Assembly (NCBI GenBank): GCA_039111635.1
Contig: JBCAQO010000011.1
Coordinates: 1,364,001-1,428,000 of the forward strand
Origin: Heterobasidion occidentale
Taxonomy: Eukaryota > Basidiomycota > Agaricomycetes > Russulales > Bondarzewiaceae
DNA length: 64,000 nucleotides
Direction: 5' to 3'
The notes beneath the pieces are model-generated. The model was not told the DNA's origin and did not search any database. It worked only from the letters and a program-made list of their open reading frames with translations. Within the stretch, counting starts at the first letter, position 1; every line of letters starts with the position of its first letter. The position numbers and the translations under genes were made by a program. Shown here piece by piece: positions 23,539 to 36,593 of this stretch.

Positions 23539-24573
23539 AGTGTATGTCGCCAATGAGATATGACTCTCTGGCAACTCGATGATTGGGTCAGCTTTTCGAT
23601 GCAGACATCATTAGCAACTTTACCCACCTTCGAATCAACGAGGGGACTGTATCGTCCCCGACGCCAAGATTCACTCTGCTTTAAGTACTGTCAGTTGCAA
23701 AACCGTAGGTGACGGAGTTACATAATGAGAGGTGTTTTCGGAGGCCACGAAGAGCACGATGTTCATGACGATATGAGCAAAGACGCACCGATCGAAGCGC
23801 TGAGTGCGTAGAGCTTGAGAACGGCAAGGAAGAAGGTCCAAATTATTTACTTGTCAAGCAAAGTAGCGGACCGTCCGTGATCACATGGGAATGACTTGCT
23901 TTTTGTGCGAGGAATCGCCGAGGCGACCTATGTCCTAGAAGTGGCAGAGATGCCTTCGACATTTAGGTCATCAGCCATCATCTGTCAGCAGCATGTTGTC
24001 GAGCGAGCGCTCGTTTTTATGAGCTTGTGGTGGATTACGACAACACTGACGATATCACTTACAGAGAAAGAAAATGCGTACGCTTGAAATCTCAGAGAGG
24101 GAAGTAGGATAGTCCTAGATGGAAAATTGAGAATTTCGTGGTGGCGCTTGATTATCGTCAGGTATATACAGGTATATACAGGTATATACCCCCTATATAG
24201 ATGACAGATTATTGAGGGTGTTTGCTATATTCCCTAGACTTGCGAGAGACATGATCTCAAGATGTTGTTTCATATCCTAGATTGTCCAGAAATGACTACA
24301 GGGTGAACTGATATATCAGTGGCATCAGACACCGGGTGGGCTCGGGACGTACGAGGAAAGATCTATCATTATAAATGATGTTTTATGCTTGGTGTTCTAA
24401 AGAATTGCAATGAACCTTCGCACAATTCTGTGAAGCCCATTGAAGAAGGTCGTCGAAGAAAGAAACGGAGGCTGTCGGAGTATGATGGATGTTTCGTCGG
24501 AGCCACAATTATCGGCACTACGGCAGCATCCCCATAGCCGCCAACTCGCTCTCCGAATTGTCGCTAAAATTCT
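23539..24573. other. Intergenic with a short tandem palindrome
   Basis: Divergent upstream regions of F-box copy 2 and the RING gene. Holds the repeat listed at 24161-24190. Otherwise nothing seen. Confidence 0.5.
24161..24190. repeat. Triple tandem decamer caggtatata
   Basis: Three consecutive copies of a caggtatata(c) unit. The core ggtatatacc at the end of the run is self-complementary. The function is unknown. It lies between divergently transcribed genes. Confidence 0.7.
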
Positions 24574-27386
24574 ATGGTCTCTGAATCTGCTGCACGTCCT
24601 GCGAAGCGCATAAAACTGGAGGACTCGTCGCCTCCTAACATCAAATTTGAAGAAACTCATGCTGCTGAGGCTGAAGTGGGCGAGGATCACTGTACCATAT
24701 GTCTTCAACCTATCGTGGATCGTACAGTGATACCCCTCTGCTCGCATGAATTCTGCTTCGAGTGTCTGATGGTGTGGTCAGGTATGTTGAGGCTTCTGGT
24801 CTGTCAAACGAAGATAACTTATGTGGCTCAGAGCAATCCCGCAGGTGCCCGTTGTGCTCTCGAAACATCGGAGACTACTTGATACACCACATTCGCTCTA
24901 ACTATGACTATCAAAAACATTATCTCCCACCACTTCGTACGTCCCCCCGTCCCCTTCAACCTCCGTCTAGGCCACGTACAACGCACGCAAATTTCAACAG
25001 ACGTCCCACGCGTAGAGAACGCGAGTGGGGTAGGCGTGAGAGGGAGGCACAGGAAGAGACGGATGCACTCGAGAGAGCAATCCGCAGGCGAAGGTGGATA
25101 TACGAACATCATCTTTACGCAAAGGTATGTCTTGCTTCGATGAGTGTTGCTAATATCTTTGATGAGAATGTACCACGCAGCATGTTGCGTCAAATTCCTT
25201 CACGCGGTATCGGCCATACCCCACCCCGGCCCAGTTCGCAGCATCTCCGGATCTCATAAGGAAGATTACTATTTTCTTGCGGCGAGAGTTGCAGGTTTGG
25301 CCGAATATGGATGTAGAAGTGAGTGTTTTTGTTCCATTACGTCTGGTTGGATGATGACTCACGCCATGCAGTTTCTCACAACATTCGTGATTTCTCTCAT
25401 GAAAGCTATAGATATACGCTCAGAATCTGCTGTCAAGCTTTTGGCAGAATTCTTAGACATGGATGATGGCTATGTAGACGGCGGTCGCCACGTTAATGCA
25501 GAGCATTTCGCACACGGTTAGTGAGATACGCGTTCTGTCAAAGTTCTGCGAATGAAGATGTCATTGACGTAGTTTACTAGAAATATACTGCTACATCCGA
25601 TCACCATATAGAGACCTCGCAGTGTACGACACCGTAGTTCAAGTATGCTTCCCAAGCTTCTAGCCATACCTGTTTTGACTGATATAGTTTTTCTTCGCCA
25701 GTATGATGTCCCTTCGAACATACCTTCCCCTCCCGACCACGAGCGCAGCAACCGGTGGAGACCCACTTCTCGTTCTGACTCCAACTCGAGCTCCAACTCG
25801 CCTTCCCCGTCGCCTTCTCGCCGACGTTCCCTTTCATCAGGATCACGGCCTCGAGGAACGCCGTTTCGGTCTACTCGAGGCCATTCCCAAGAAGGATCTC
25901 GTAGCCCAAATCGTGGCCACACGCGCTCGAGCAAGAGAACTAGCGAGGCTTCTCGATTCGAAGAACGTAGTCGACGGGGGGGCTCTAACGATGAGAAGGA
26001 GGATCACCGGCGCTCCCGAAGGTCACGAATTGACCATATCAATAGCAAGGGCAAGCAGCGAATGCAAGAGTCCACGTCGGGACATGCTAGCACCCCAAGA
26101 ACCCTACACCGCACTGCAGAACGTGGTTCAGCAACCGAACGCGGGGATGTCGAGGCTGACATAGAAGACCAGAACGCGCCAGATCATGTCGGGCGCAATA
26201 TTGACCGAGGAAATCGCGATGCAATTAAGCAAGGTACAGTTCCGGGGAAGGGATATCGTGATCCCGTTCATATACCGAGACTTCCATTGATCGATAACGA
26301 AGCCCCATCCGAGATGCCGAATTCGTCCTCACGGCCGCATATACCTCGCACAGTGCTGTACACTGTACACGCCCATCTTCTGTCCTCAGCGCGAGTCCGC
26401 CATGGCCCAGGGCCCCAGGACGTCGTCGAGCTGTCAACAAATGCTGGAGATGTCAAGAACACTAGTGGGCATATTATGTCTTCTGCCGCCGAGTTTTCGC
26501 AGAGCACACGCACCTCCCTCCTGATCCGGGTGTCGGGTGGTACACCTGCCAACTCCACCTCGTCGCTAGGCTGCAATGCTGACGAGCCACCCGATCTTGG
26601 CCAGTCGTCCCGTCCCGCAGTGCAATTGTCGGCGCCGGAGATCATGGCTCGCACGAGGGCCCGTTTAGCCAAGATGAAGCCATCCGCGTCGGAGGACTCC
26701 ACTCAATCCAATGTTGACATGCTGTTGCCACTATCCACAACAGCGCAGCGCAGCCATCAACTCAACTCTGATGAGATGTCGACTGAACGTTCTAAAAGTA
26801 TGTCGGGCTTCTTAATCAGGCCTTTTTGGGCGCAGCGACGATGTCATTCAGATTCTGACCCGTACCGTCCGCAGCATCCACAGGAAACTCTCCTCGAGCA
26901 CCGCCTTTGAGTTCAAGATTGGTTCTTTCAAAGTCGATAACTCCCACATTGTCTCCGAGATCACCGCCGGCAACTGACGTAATAGTCGATCGTCGTCTGC
27001 GCCTTGTCGACAAACTGGCGTCTGAACGACGCCTTACACATGTGCATGAACAGTCAGACCTTGGGCCTAGCATTCCCGGCGGTGACCCCGCCACGTTATA
27101 TAGGCGCTCGACCTCGCCTGTTTCTATGACAGGTGCGCCTTCTTCGGGCTCTGCACTGGCGGAAGCCAGACTCCGGATGCAGGCACAACAGCACGTCAGA
27201 CTTGTTGCTGCACGACGTGCTGCGGGTCAGCGCACGAGCGCACGCATTTCATGCGACGACAAAGGTGATATCGTCCCTAGTGGTGTTGGTGCGGACCTAC
27301 GTATAAGCAGGGATTCGGGTTCAGGGTCGTCCGACGAGTTGGAGCGTGAGGAGCAGCTGCGGTCACAATTACGAGCCAGATGGTAA
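24574..27386 (+). CDS. TOPORS-like RING E3 ligase
   Basis: Predicted nuclear ubiquitin (possibly SUMO) ligase. Exons: 24574..24781, 24832..25124, 25181..25318, 25372..25516, 25581..25642, 25702..26797, 26875..27386, giving 817 aa with every phase consistent. A complete C3HC4 RING has C40, C43, C56, H58, C61, C64, C75 and C78 (start HCTICLQPIVD, end RRCPLC). After it comes DYQKHYLPPLR and a helical block, FLRRELQVWPNMDVEFLTTF with ESAVKLLAEFLDMDD, matching the conserved region after the RING in TOPORS proteins. A long Ser/Arg-rich disordered tail follows and ends in a basic helix (EARLRMQAQQHVRLVAARRA). The exon 2 acceptor was chosen at 24831 because only this keeps the last two RING cysteines in frame. 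Substrate unknown. Confidence 0.85.
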
Positions 27387-28131
27387 TGTAATGACCTTGT
27401 AGACACTGGAGACCAATCGGCTATTGGTGTTCCGTCTCAGAGATCTGGTGATTGTGCATTCACAGAGCGGGTTCGTCCTAAGACATGCTTCCCCGAGGGA
27501 ATCTACACCTGTCAGGGTCAGGCTTCTCATGATCGTAGCCAAGAGCTCGTCCCGAATTCCCCCACGTCGCTTATCCACTCGAAGTTTTGTGAGCAACAGG
27601 CATGCCCAATCAAGTTGGTCCGCTACGCCGATGGGATGCCGGCATATTATAAGGACATGTAAGTCTATGGTGAATACAAACAGGTAAAGGAAGGTGATTG
27701 ATATATCAGGTAGCAACGATACAGGAAATGTAAGCAGAAAAACGCATCGACGACGACGCGACAATATAGTAGGCATTAAAGAGAGGTCGTTAGAGTACGT
27801 AGTGACTACTAGAATTACGTCGTAAATTAACGATGCAGTGTGGACGATGAAAACATAATGAACAACTGGGCCATTTCGCGGCCAGAATTAAGCGAACACA
27901 GATATCAAAGAACGTGTATAGGAATGTCCCGTTAGATGTCGGTGATAAAACGGAAAAAAATGGGGAGGATTACGGAGTCAAAGAACGAAGGAGGTAGGAG
28001 TAAAAAGAAACGAATGCGTGGTCGAGAAATATCGTCTACAGACGTTTTTTTCATTGGGGGCGTGAGTGGCGTCGTGAGCTTGATAATGCTGCAGCGGCGT
28101 CGTATCGCATCAGAAGGCGTGAGTGTCTCAT
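27387..28131. other. Intergenic between convergent genes
   Basis: 3' flanks of the RING and homeodomain genes. No gene seen. Confidence 0.5.
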
Positions 28132-29760
28132 TCAGGGGGCTGTGTGGTCCGGGGGCGTGCGTCTCGCGGGCGGGCCAGTATTTTGGATGCCTCCACCGTT
28201 GTTCTCGTTTTGGGCCGCACGCACAGGATCAAAGCGTGCTGGGCGAGAAGGCGGAGTGGCGGTTCTGGAGGATGAGAGACGAGGACTGGGACTAGGAAGA
28301 CGAGGACTAGAAATACGCCATGATGGAGCGACGGGCGCCAAGGGGAGTGTGGGCGGTTCTGGCCGACCGATAGAAGACATGGTGTTGCGTATGAACGCTC
28401 TGCCAGAAGTCGAGCTAGAAGCAGACGGTCCCGCAAGGGCGTAAGGGGAGAGGGACGTGGGATTCCGTCGTGGTGATGACTGGGCATATGGCGTGGGAAT
28501 GTGCAGACGAGGGAGGGTGCGCAATGACGAGCTAGGCTCATAAGATAGGCCGCGGGGCGGGTAAGGCGAGAAAGGAGAGTCGGGCGTAGCATTAAAGGGT
28601 GACCGCAATGACGAGGGTTGGAATGCATCGAGGTGCGGCGGAGCCGATGGAAAAGGAGGCGGCGCCAGGGGTGGAAAACTACTACGACTCGTGCCTGTGT
28701 GCTGTCGTTCATCGAGCACAAGCGGCGGTAACTGAATGGCATATTCACGTTGTACCGGAGGCGTCTGGCGAGGGTCAACGCTCATGCTAGCCCCATGCGC
28801 GTAACCGAAAGGCGGTTCATGAGGCGACCAGTGCTCTGCATAGCCAGATGAAGGAACATAAGCCGGGGGAGGAGGACCCAATGGCTGCGGAGCAGGGTGC
28901 AGGCGTGGGGCAAACGGCATGCTGGGCCCCGGCACGCCTGGCCCAGAGAGGCGTGTGGTCGGACTAGAGCTAGCGCCAGTACGAGGGTGTGAATATCCTT
29001 CAGGGTTATAATGATCGTGGCCCGCGCTACGCTGGTCTGAGTGGCCAGAGAATGTGCTATATGAAGACGCGCTGCCCAGTGGCGCAGACGTGTAGGGAGT
29101 CTGTGTCATCGCTGGCGCGGATGAAGGGGAATTAGCAAATGGGCCATATTGCGGCGGGCGTGTCAGAGGTGGGACAGCGCTCTGACTGCGCGGACGGCGA
29201 GCCTTTTGACGCTGATTCTGTAAGACGAATCGATAAGCTGTGTTGTGAGAGGACGGGCTGAAAATACTCGCCTGAAACCAGACCTGTACGCAGCCATATG
29301 ATCAACGATCTTAGAAATTGCAGCAAAAGGCATACGAATAACGCACCTGGACTTTCCGAGCACTCAATCCGATAGAGCGGCCGACTTCTTCACGCATAGC
29401 AGTCGTCGGGAATCGCGACTATCATTTCGGTTAATTGAAATTTACACCCTGAAACGAATGAGATCTAGTCACCTGAGCAAGCAATGCGTGCAGCACGGCA
29501 GACTGGTGCGGGGTAGTCAGGGTACGCGTTCTCTTCTTCTTTTGGGGTGGAGGGGCAGCCTGCTGGGCTTGAACGCCAGTCTCTTGAAGCTGGCTACGAG
29601 AGGGGATCCCCGAGGGTTGACTGGGGCCTGCATCTGAATGGCTAGGGTTCGCGTCCGTCTCCGTGTCTGCTAGTCCACCTTCGCCATGCGAGGACGATAC
29701 CGAGGGACTAGAACGCGACTCGGGCTCGTACTTCTCCTCCTCTGAGAATCGTCTTTTCAT
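28132..29760 (-). CDS. Homeodomain transcription factor
   Basis: DNA-binding regulator. Exons: 29473..29760, 29347..29418, 29272..29283 (12 nt), 28132..29217, giving 485 aa with all junctions in phase 0. The homeodomain starts at KKKRTRTLTTPHQSAVLHAL (helix 1), continues in exon 2 (SRFPTTAMREEVGRSIGLSA, then RKVQ), exon 3 (VWFQ, residues 121-124) and exon 4 (NQRQKAR). The recognition helix W122-F-Q-N125-x-R127 is complete. Introns 54, 63 and 54 nt. The last begins with GC (gcgagt) rather than GT. The rest is a long Pro/Ser-rich disordered tail. An in-frame ATG at 29835 is possible, but the shorter start MKRRFSEEEKYEPE looks more natural. Not HD1/HD2 mating type by context, since no partner homeodomain gene adjoins. 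Confidence 0.85.
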
Positions 29761-32700
29761 CGTGGAAGCGGGTCGTGTGTGTCGGCTCGATTGCGCGCGG
29801 GGAGGATGCCAGGGTGCGTTGAGGTGTATTAGCAAGGTGAGGATGAGTGAGGCGATGATGGTGTGGGTCGAGTGGACAAACAGGTTGGGTAGTGTATAAC
29901 GGGCACAGGTGATAAGGAGTATCAGATAAATTCGTCTGTTAGGGATCGTGAATGCGGCTGCTGCTTTGTTACCAAGGAAAGTGGAGAATGTCGGATTATA
30001 GAGTAGTAATAGTTGAGGTAGCGGTAGGGTTCGGAGGTCGGGACATCCAAAAGGTGAGGTTTACGCCAGCCCGGAAAAGAAGGAGTCAGCAAGCGTGAGG
30101 ATCGTGGATGGAGCCCAACGCCTAGAGGCGATGAGGGGAGGAGGAGAAGAGGGGTCGATGAAGAAAGGAAAGGAAATATGAGAGCTCCCGGGACCGACTC
30201 GACGGGCACCTATTACCCAATTCTTCCATACTGGCTCGCATGTTGTGCAACCGACAATTGGCGAGAAATTGGGAATGGCAACAGTGCAGATTTCGAGAGG
30301 CGCTAACGCCCACGGACCAATTCATCGATCTCTCTTTGGCCGCACCAATCTGCGCAGCGAATTGACCCAAATGGAGCACTCATGGGCCTTGTAGAGCAAA
30401 GGCCAATAGCAAAGATAGGCAGGCATGTTTGTGGGCGCAAATTTTGCGATCCTATGTTGTAGAAAGGCAACCGTTGGTAGTGGCAACGAACAGGACCAAA
30501 TTAAGGAACCTCCATCACCGAGCAGCGTCGAATCTCCGCGTTCATGACACCGACCACGTCCATGTCAGCTCCTGCCCACCTCCTTCCGCTCAATGCACAC
30601 CGACTTCACCGATACTTCACATTGATGGGCTCCCCGAGATACACTTCACACGTGCTTCAACGAAGACATCAACGAAGCAAGCACTCACGTACATGCTGCA
30701 TCATGACCAGCGCTACAGTTCCGTGTTATTTCAGTTTGAATGGAGACTTATGTTTATCGATGGCCCAGATGCCTGCGGACCCACAATTCCACTCGTGACG
30801 TTCCCTTGGAGAATCGTCCGATACGAGTTTGAAATCGTATTAATCTGCACTTGTCGGACTCGATCGACTTGTAAGACATGCGATAGCTGGGGACTTGGCT
30901 TTCACGATATGGCGGCAACAGGATAACCGGCTGACTCTGACTGAGCGCAATTCATTGTGTATCGTGCAAAACTTACGATTCCTTCCGGAAACAGACATGA
31001 TTGTCCCGAAGACCCACTCAGGCAACGTGTTACCAGGGCAGCTGAGAGCACCAGCGACTTCGCGATGGCAGACACAAAGTCCGGTTCATGAGGGACGATT
31101 GCTCAGAGCCATAATGAAGATTTTCATTGAAGATTAAGAAATTCATTGACGGAAAGTGTGGCAATCTCGGAGGATAGAGAGGGGAACGAAGTGCCTTGAG
31201 GAGCGGTATCCAGCGCTATTGTGACGTCAACGGGCGTCTGCGCGTGCACGGGGAAGGATCTGCCGATCGATTCAGAAGCACGTTCTACGAGACAACCATG
31301 AAGCCGAGGACGCCGAACGTTGAACGCTTAAGAAAACGAGCCGTCGAGGAGACGAACTTTGTCCTGACAGTCATAAGTGGTCGATACCGGAGAATTTTCT
31401 GTCGCAACGACGGTCGAGACGCTGGTGCTAGATCGCGATCCAATTTGGGCGGACACGCCGCTGCGTGCTGGTCAGAACCCCGAAACCGAGAAAAGCCAGA
31501 TAGACCCTTCCTAACCGCGGGAGTAAATTTGCACGCATCGGTACAGCGTGTAGGTGAAGGCTGTATACAGTTGGCTGTGCCGTAATGATACAAACCTACT
31601 GCTCATATAAACCGCCAAGCCGCTCTCGCAATCTATCGGGAAGCGTTGCGTCGTCCACCGCCCGATGCTGCGAGGCAATTGCAACCGGCCCCCGCATGAA
31701 ATTGACGTCTTCCGGAGCGCTAATAAAGGTCACTGCTCGAGGGTAAGGACCAAGTCACATTCGGTCAGTGCATCCGACGATTTCATTGGGATGCTTCCTG
31801 AGCGCAGCGGGACAGAGCCACTCCATGCTGTTCATGACTGCGCGAGTCAGCGGGTCTATAATGAGTAAGCTATCCTGTGCATAGGAGTGTGTCAGCTACT
31901 TCTCGCAAAACAATAACACGCAAAAGGGAGTCGTCGTACCTTCGGCAGGGCCTTAAATCTTAATGATGCATTCGGCACCAAGGTTTGGATACATGACTGT
32001 GGCGATTGATACGAAAGTATGTTCAAAAAGAGACGGACAGCATTTGCGACATACCGCGGATCTTCCAACCTCCCTGTTTGATCCCATACGAAGAAGAGAT
32101 TTGCATATATAGGCGGTTGAGTTCCAGGCCAAGAGTTGCACCTACTCGCACGATGACCGGACAACGTGGTCACCCTTCGACACCCGTTCGCCCCGTCGAT
32201 CTTCGGTCTGATGATAATAGAAATACGGCACACGTATGCACTCCGAGGTCGGAAATGGTTGTGGTCCCAGCCCTGGGCCCTGGGCCCTGTGAGTATGCTG
32301 GGGCGTTCATCCTTAGCACCCGCCGATTTCTGGCTTCTCCAGAGCGCATCCGACCTATTATACTGTTCGAGTAATAGGGTAGCGGTTCCGCGACATATTT
32401 CTTGCCGTGAGGCTGTTGCCCCGATACGAAAGGAAAGGTGGCGCATGCCGGACGCTGTAAACCCATCGACAATGGCAATGCGCACGCCAAAGGCAAACCT
32501 TCGCCAGTATGGTGCGAAAGAACTGTTCCAGTTGGTCATATGCTCCGAAAGAGTGATCGAAACGTTCTCACCGGATTGCGATGTCAAGCGGCGTTGGCCG
32601 GAGCGCGAGCGCGAACTTAGGAGCATTCGGGCGGTCCAGACGCGGCGCCACTACCTCCTATCCGGCCATGATGGTGGTTTGATGATTTCGAGAATCGCCA

Positions 32701-34214
32701 GAGACTCCTGAATGAAGTATGCTATGCCACGTCAAGGTGGGATCGACGAAGTCCGTATGGTCATCAGATGCAGTCAAAGGAACCGGAACGGCCTCAAGGG
32801 GCAGACTTTGTGCTATGCCTTAGCTAGGTCATCGATGACGTCCGAACCTATCCGAATCCCACATGATTTGGTTTCCTATCGATACAAGGGTGCGCCTGGT
32901 GAATAAGGATAGACATGTCGTAAGCGGAGAGGGAAATTGAGAGCCAGGGGCGACCCCAAAGAAGATCAAGAGGCAATCGGACCTCCATAAAGGAGCAAGA
33001 TTCGGGCTCGTGGTGATCAGCAAACGCAGAACTGTGATCATGCAAAGCTTACCACTCTCAGCGTTACGGAACAAGGGGGCCCGACCGACCGCTGGAGGAA
33101 GCGTCGCAGCGGAAATGGAAGACGGCAGGATCTATTATGCGCAAGCTATCGGTAAGAACGGCTGCCATCAGAAGCAGCACACCATACGAAACGAGCCACA
33201 ACAACCGGCGACAGCTCTCACAAGACACGGCGAGTTCCTGGACCAGTAGCCGTACAGGAACGCGTCCACTAAAGCTTAACATATGCGACAGCCATGAGGC
33301 GTCGGGGATTAAGTTGAACGCGAATTGCAGACATTGGCCATGATGAGCAATCATGATGCATCCACAGGAACAGAAGCAGCTCTCGTGGTGTCCTATCGCA
33401 TGAATCAGATCGCACTTTTGAGCATTCATGATGTTCACCGTCGATAGTGATTTGAGAATATAGTATACTTGTTTTAGAGCTCGGTGGAAGATTCATATAC
33501 ATTGTGAAGTAAAACGTCCACGCGTGTGGGTCTATGATGAAAACCTTGGAAATCTCAGCAATCACGTTCAAGGGTTCTCGGGAAACGGATGCACTTACAG
33601 ACCTTGATAAGACTTCCTGAGCGGTGAGATACCAGTGATTTCACTAAAGATAAATGCTGTTATCGACAAGTTCTGGAGAAGGAAAGCTAGGGTCATGTGT
33701 CACGAAGAACTTGACCAAGATTGCAACATACACTGGGCTATTGCGGCAAATATGACAGAATATGACATGCCTCTGGAATAAAGGAAATGGCGCACATCGC
33801 CTTACAGGAACAAGGGTTGCTTCGGCTGTGAAGGATTCGTTGCAGATTTTGAAAACAGCTGCCTGCCAACATCTGCCTCGCCAGTAAGCTGAGAGTAAAC
33901 AACGATGGAGTGATCTCTGTCAAAAAGGCAGGGTCAAGCCAGCATCTCGCACGCTATTAGCGATTTGTCTGGCGTCGCATCATGAGTGAACAAGTTAAAA
34001 AAAAAAACGGGCTCGATAGTGGCAAAAGCCTTAAAATCCAACTGACGGAAACAAACACGTGGACCTACTCCGCCACCGGAAACTCCCGAACTGTCCTCCC
34101 AGCTTCAGCAACCTTGAATCTTGGGCCGCAAGGCAAGCTTCCTTCCTGTCCCTCAGCATACACGCCAAGCTAACAAGACGCGTCCACGATGCAGCAGACA
34201 GATTTTCCGAGACC
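29761..34214. other. Long gene-poor stretch
   Basis: About 4.4 kb without a gene I can defend. The longest open frame (31892..32626, minus) has no family character and biased composition. Minus-strand bits around 33000-33440 include a hydrophobic segment (RRLLWLVSYGVLLLMAAVLT) that could be an exon of a membrane protein, but flanking exons were not found. May hold a non-coding RNA gene, a lost gene, or an unrecognised multi-exon gene. Confidence 0.4.
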
Positions 34215-36547
34215 ATGGAGCACAACTCTCCCCACTCCTACTCGCCTAGCCAAAATCAGGCCGGGCCTAGCTCATCTGGAATAACGCTCATCCTTCCCTC
34301 GTTGAAGATGATCAAACAGCTGAAGAGCAAGAAGGGAAAGACCCTCGAAGATGCGGGTGTCAAGAAAGCGCCGCGTCCCATCAAGCTGAAGCCGCTGAAG
34401 GATGTTTTAACGATGGTCATCAATAAAGTCAAAAAGTGAGTTTGTTCGCTCTCAAACCCTGCCCCATGGTCCAACAAAGCGCAGAAAAGATGTCTACGGG
34501 TTTTTCCTGGAGCCAGTGGATCCCTCAAAGGTAGCAGGGTACGCGGAGGCCATCAAACGACCCATGGATTTCGGCACGATCACGATAAAAGTGACAAAAG
34601 GGAAATACCGTTCTCTCGAAGAATTCGCGGTGCGCACGGTGCTTTCCTCTATGTGAAGTCGCCTCACAACTTCAAACAGGCTGACTTTCACCTCGTCATC
34701 TCCAACGCGAAAAGCTTCAACCCGCCTGGCACAATCTACCACGCGGAGGCAGAGCGCATAGAGGCGTTCGGCGCAGAACACATCGCGAAGGCGGCGGCGC
34801 ACGTCATCGAATACGAGACGGACTGGAACATAGAGATAGAACGGGACGAGGAGGTCAATATGGGGGCAGACGACGGTGATGGTGCGGGCGTGGGGGGAAG
34901 TATAGAGTCGGGAACACCAGCGCGACGCTCACCGTCTGTCAGCTCCGCCGCTGTGCCACCCGTGAAGCGCGGGCGTGGCGCGGCCAAGAAAGGGGGGCCA
35001 GGCATGCTGTCGGAGACCCTCGAGCCTGATGGACATCTGCCTGGGTTCAAAGACGGCCTGGCTGCGTTTCCTCCTCTCTCAGACTGGGCAGAGCTCATGG
35101 TTGTTCTGAAGCTCAAAGGTGAGCATGTGAACTGGTCTCTTTTTCAGGATTCACTTTATACCATACGTGCTGGTATGGTCTGCAAGGCTGATCCGACGAG
35201 GATGGGTGCAGCGGGAAATCTTTCAAGAAAATTCTCCACCGTCATTCGCACTCTCTCTTTGTTTGACATATGACTCGAAGGAACACCTCGCTTACCCGAC
35301 GTATCTTGTCCACAGGTAAGCGATATCGAACAAAGAAAGAGAGGATGCGAATGGAGAAGGGAGGCCCGCCACTAGCCGCCGACGGGAGCATCGATTACGC
35401 CGAAAGTAGGACGCACTGCATTGCATTCTAGGATCGCGCGTCATTGCTGACCCGCCCAATACAGTGGAGGATCCATTCTCGATACTCTCTGTCCTCGTGT
35501 CCGAGTCAGACCCGCGGCCGCAATTAACGCCCCTCTACCCGCCTTCCACTCCCTCGGACCCGTCCCAAACACCCCTCCCGGCCCCGATCCACGTCCTCGT
35601 GCCCGACGAGCGCCCGCCCGCCCAGCAACACGTCTCCGTCCCTGGCCCCGCCCCCAAACCCGGCGCGCCCAAGTACCGCTACTGGACCGTCAGCCGGAAC
35701 ACGTCCGCCCGCGCCAAGCCGAAAGACAAGGAGGACGACGAGCCGCCCGCGCCGCCCGCAGCAGCCGCCCCGCGCGAGGCGCACGCAGCCGACTACGGCG
35801 CGTTCGCGACGCTCGAGGGCCGCCTCGCGCGGGAGGCACACACGGGGGACGCGGGGGCCGACGCGCGCGCGGCGTTCCGCTCGCAGCAGGAGCTGTTCGA
35901 CGCGCTCCGCGCGAGCATCGCGAGCGGCGCGCGCGGCGGCGCGGCGCCGGCGCCGGCGAGCACCGCGGACCAGCTGGCGCTCAACGGCGCGGACTACTGG
36001 ACGGCGGCGCGCGCGGGTGAGGCGCAGGACTACCTGCGGGAGGTGGTCTTTGGCGGCGCCGACGGCCTCGCGTACGTCCGCAGCGTCGCCGAGTTCGTCG
36101 CGCCCCCGGACGGAACGGTACGCGCCTCTGACACGTCCCCGTCCCCGTCCCCGTCCCCATTCCCATCCTGCGACGCGCGCTCGGAGGCGGAAGCTTGCCT
36201 GACTGATGGTTGACTGACTGATGGTTTGACGGGCACAGGTGCCGCCAGCGAGCACGCCGCTGGGCACGTCCCTGGCGCACTACGTCGAGCGGACGGTCAT
36301 CGACCCGCTAACGGAGGGCCGACACCGCGCGCTGCGGCTTGCGGCGGCGCACCTCGCGCACGCGGACGTCCGCGCGCCGCCGCACCTCGCGCGGGCGCTG
36401 CACGCGGCGCAGCACGTGCGCCCGCCCGCGACGCACGCGCTTGCGCTCCTCAGGCAGCTCGGCGCGCAGCCGATCGACCTCGCGACGCTCATACGCGCGC
36501 CGGAGGAGCTGTACGCGGCGGAGGGCGCGCTGGCGGCCGTCGTGCGC

Positions 36548-36593
<46 letters not shown>

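Noticed and set aside
31892..32626. 244-codon minus-strand open frame as a gene
   Set aside because: No family, no helix or strand pattern, no matching upstream or downstream exon; kept only as a note on the gene-poor stretch.
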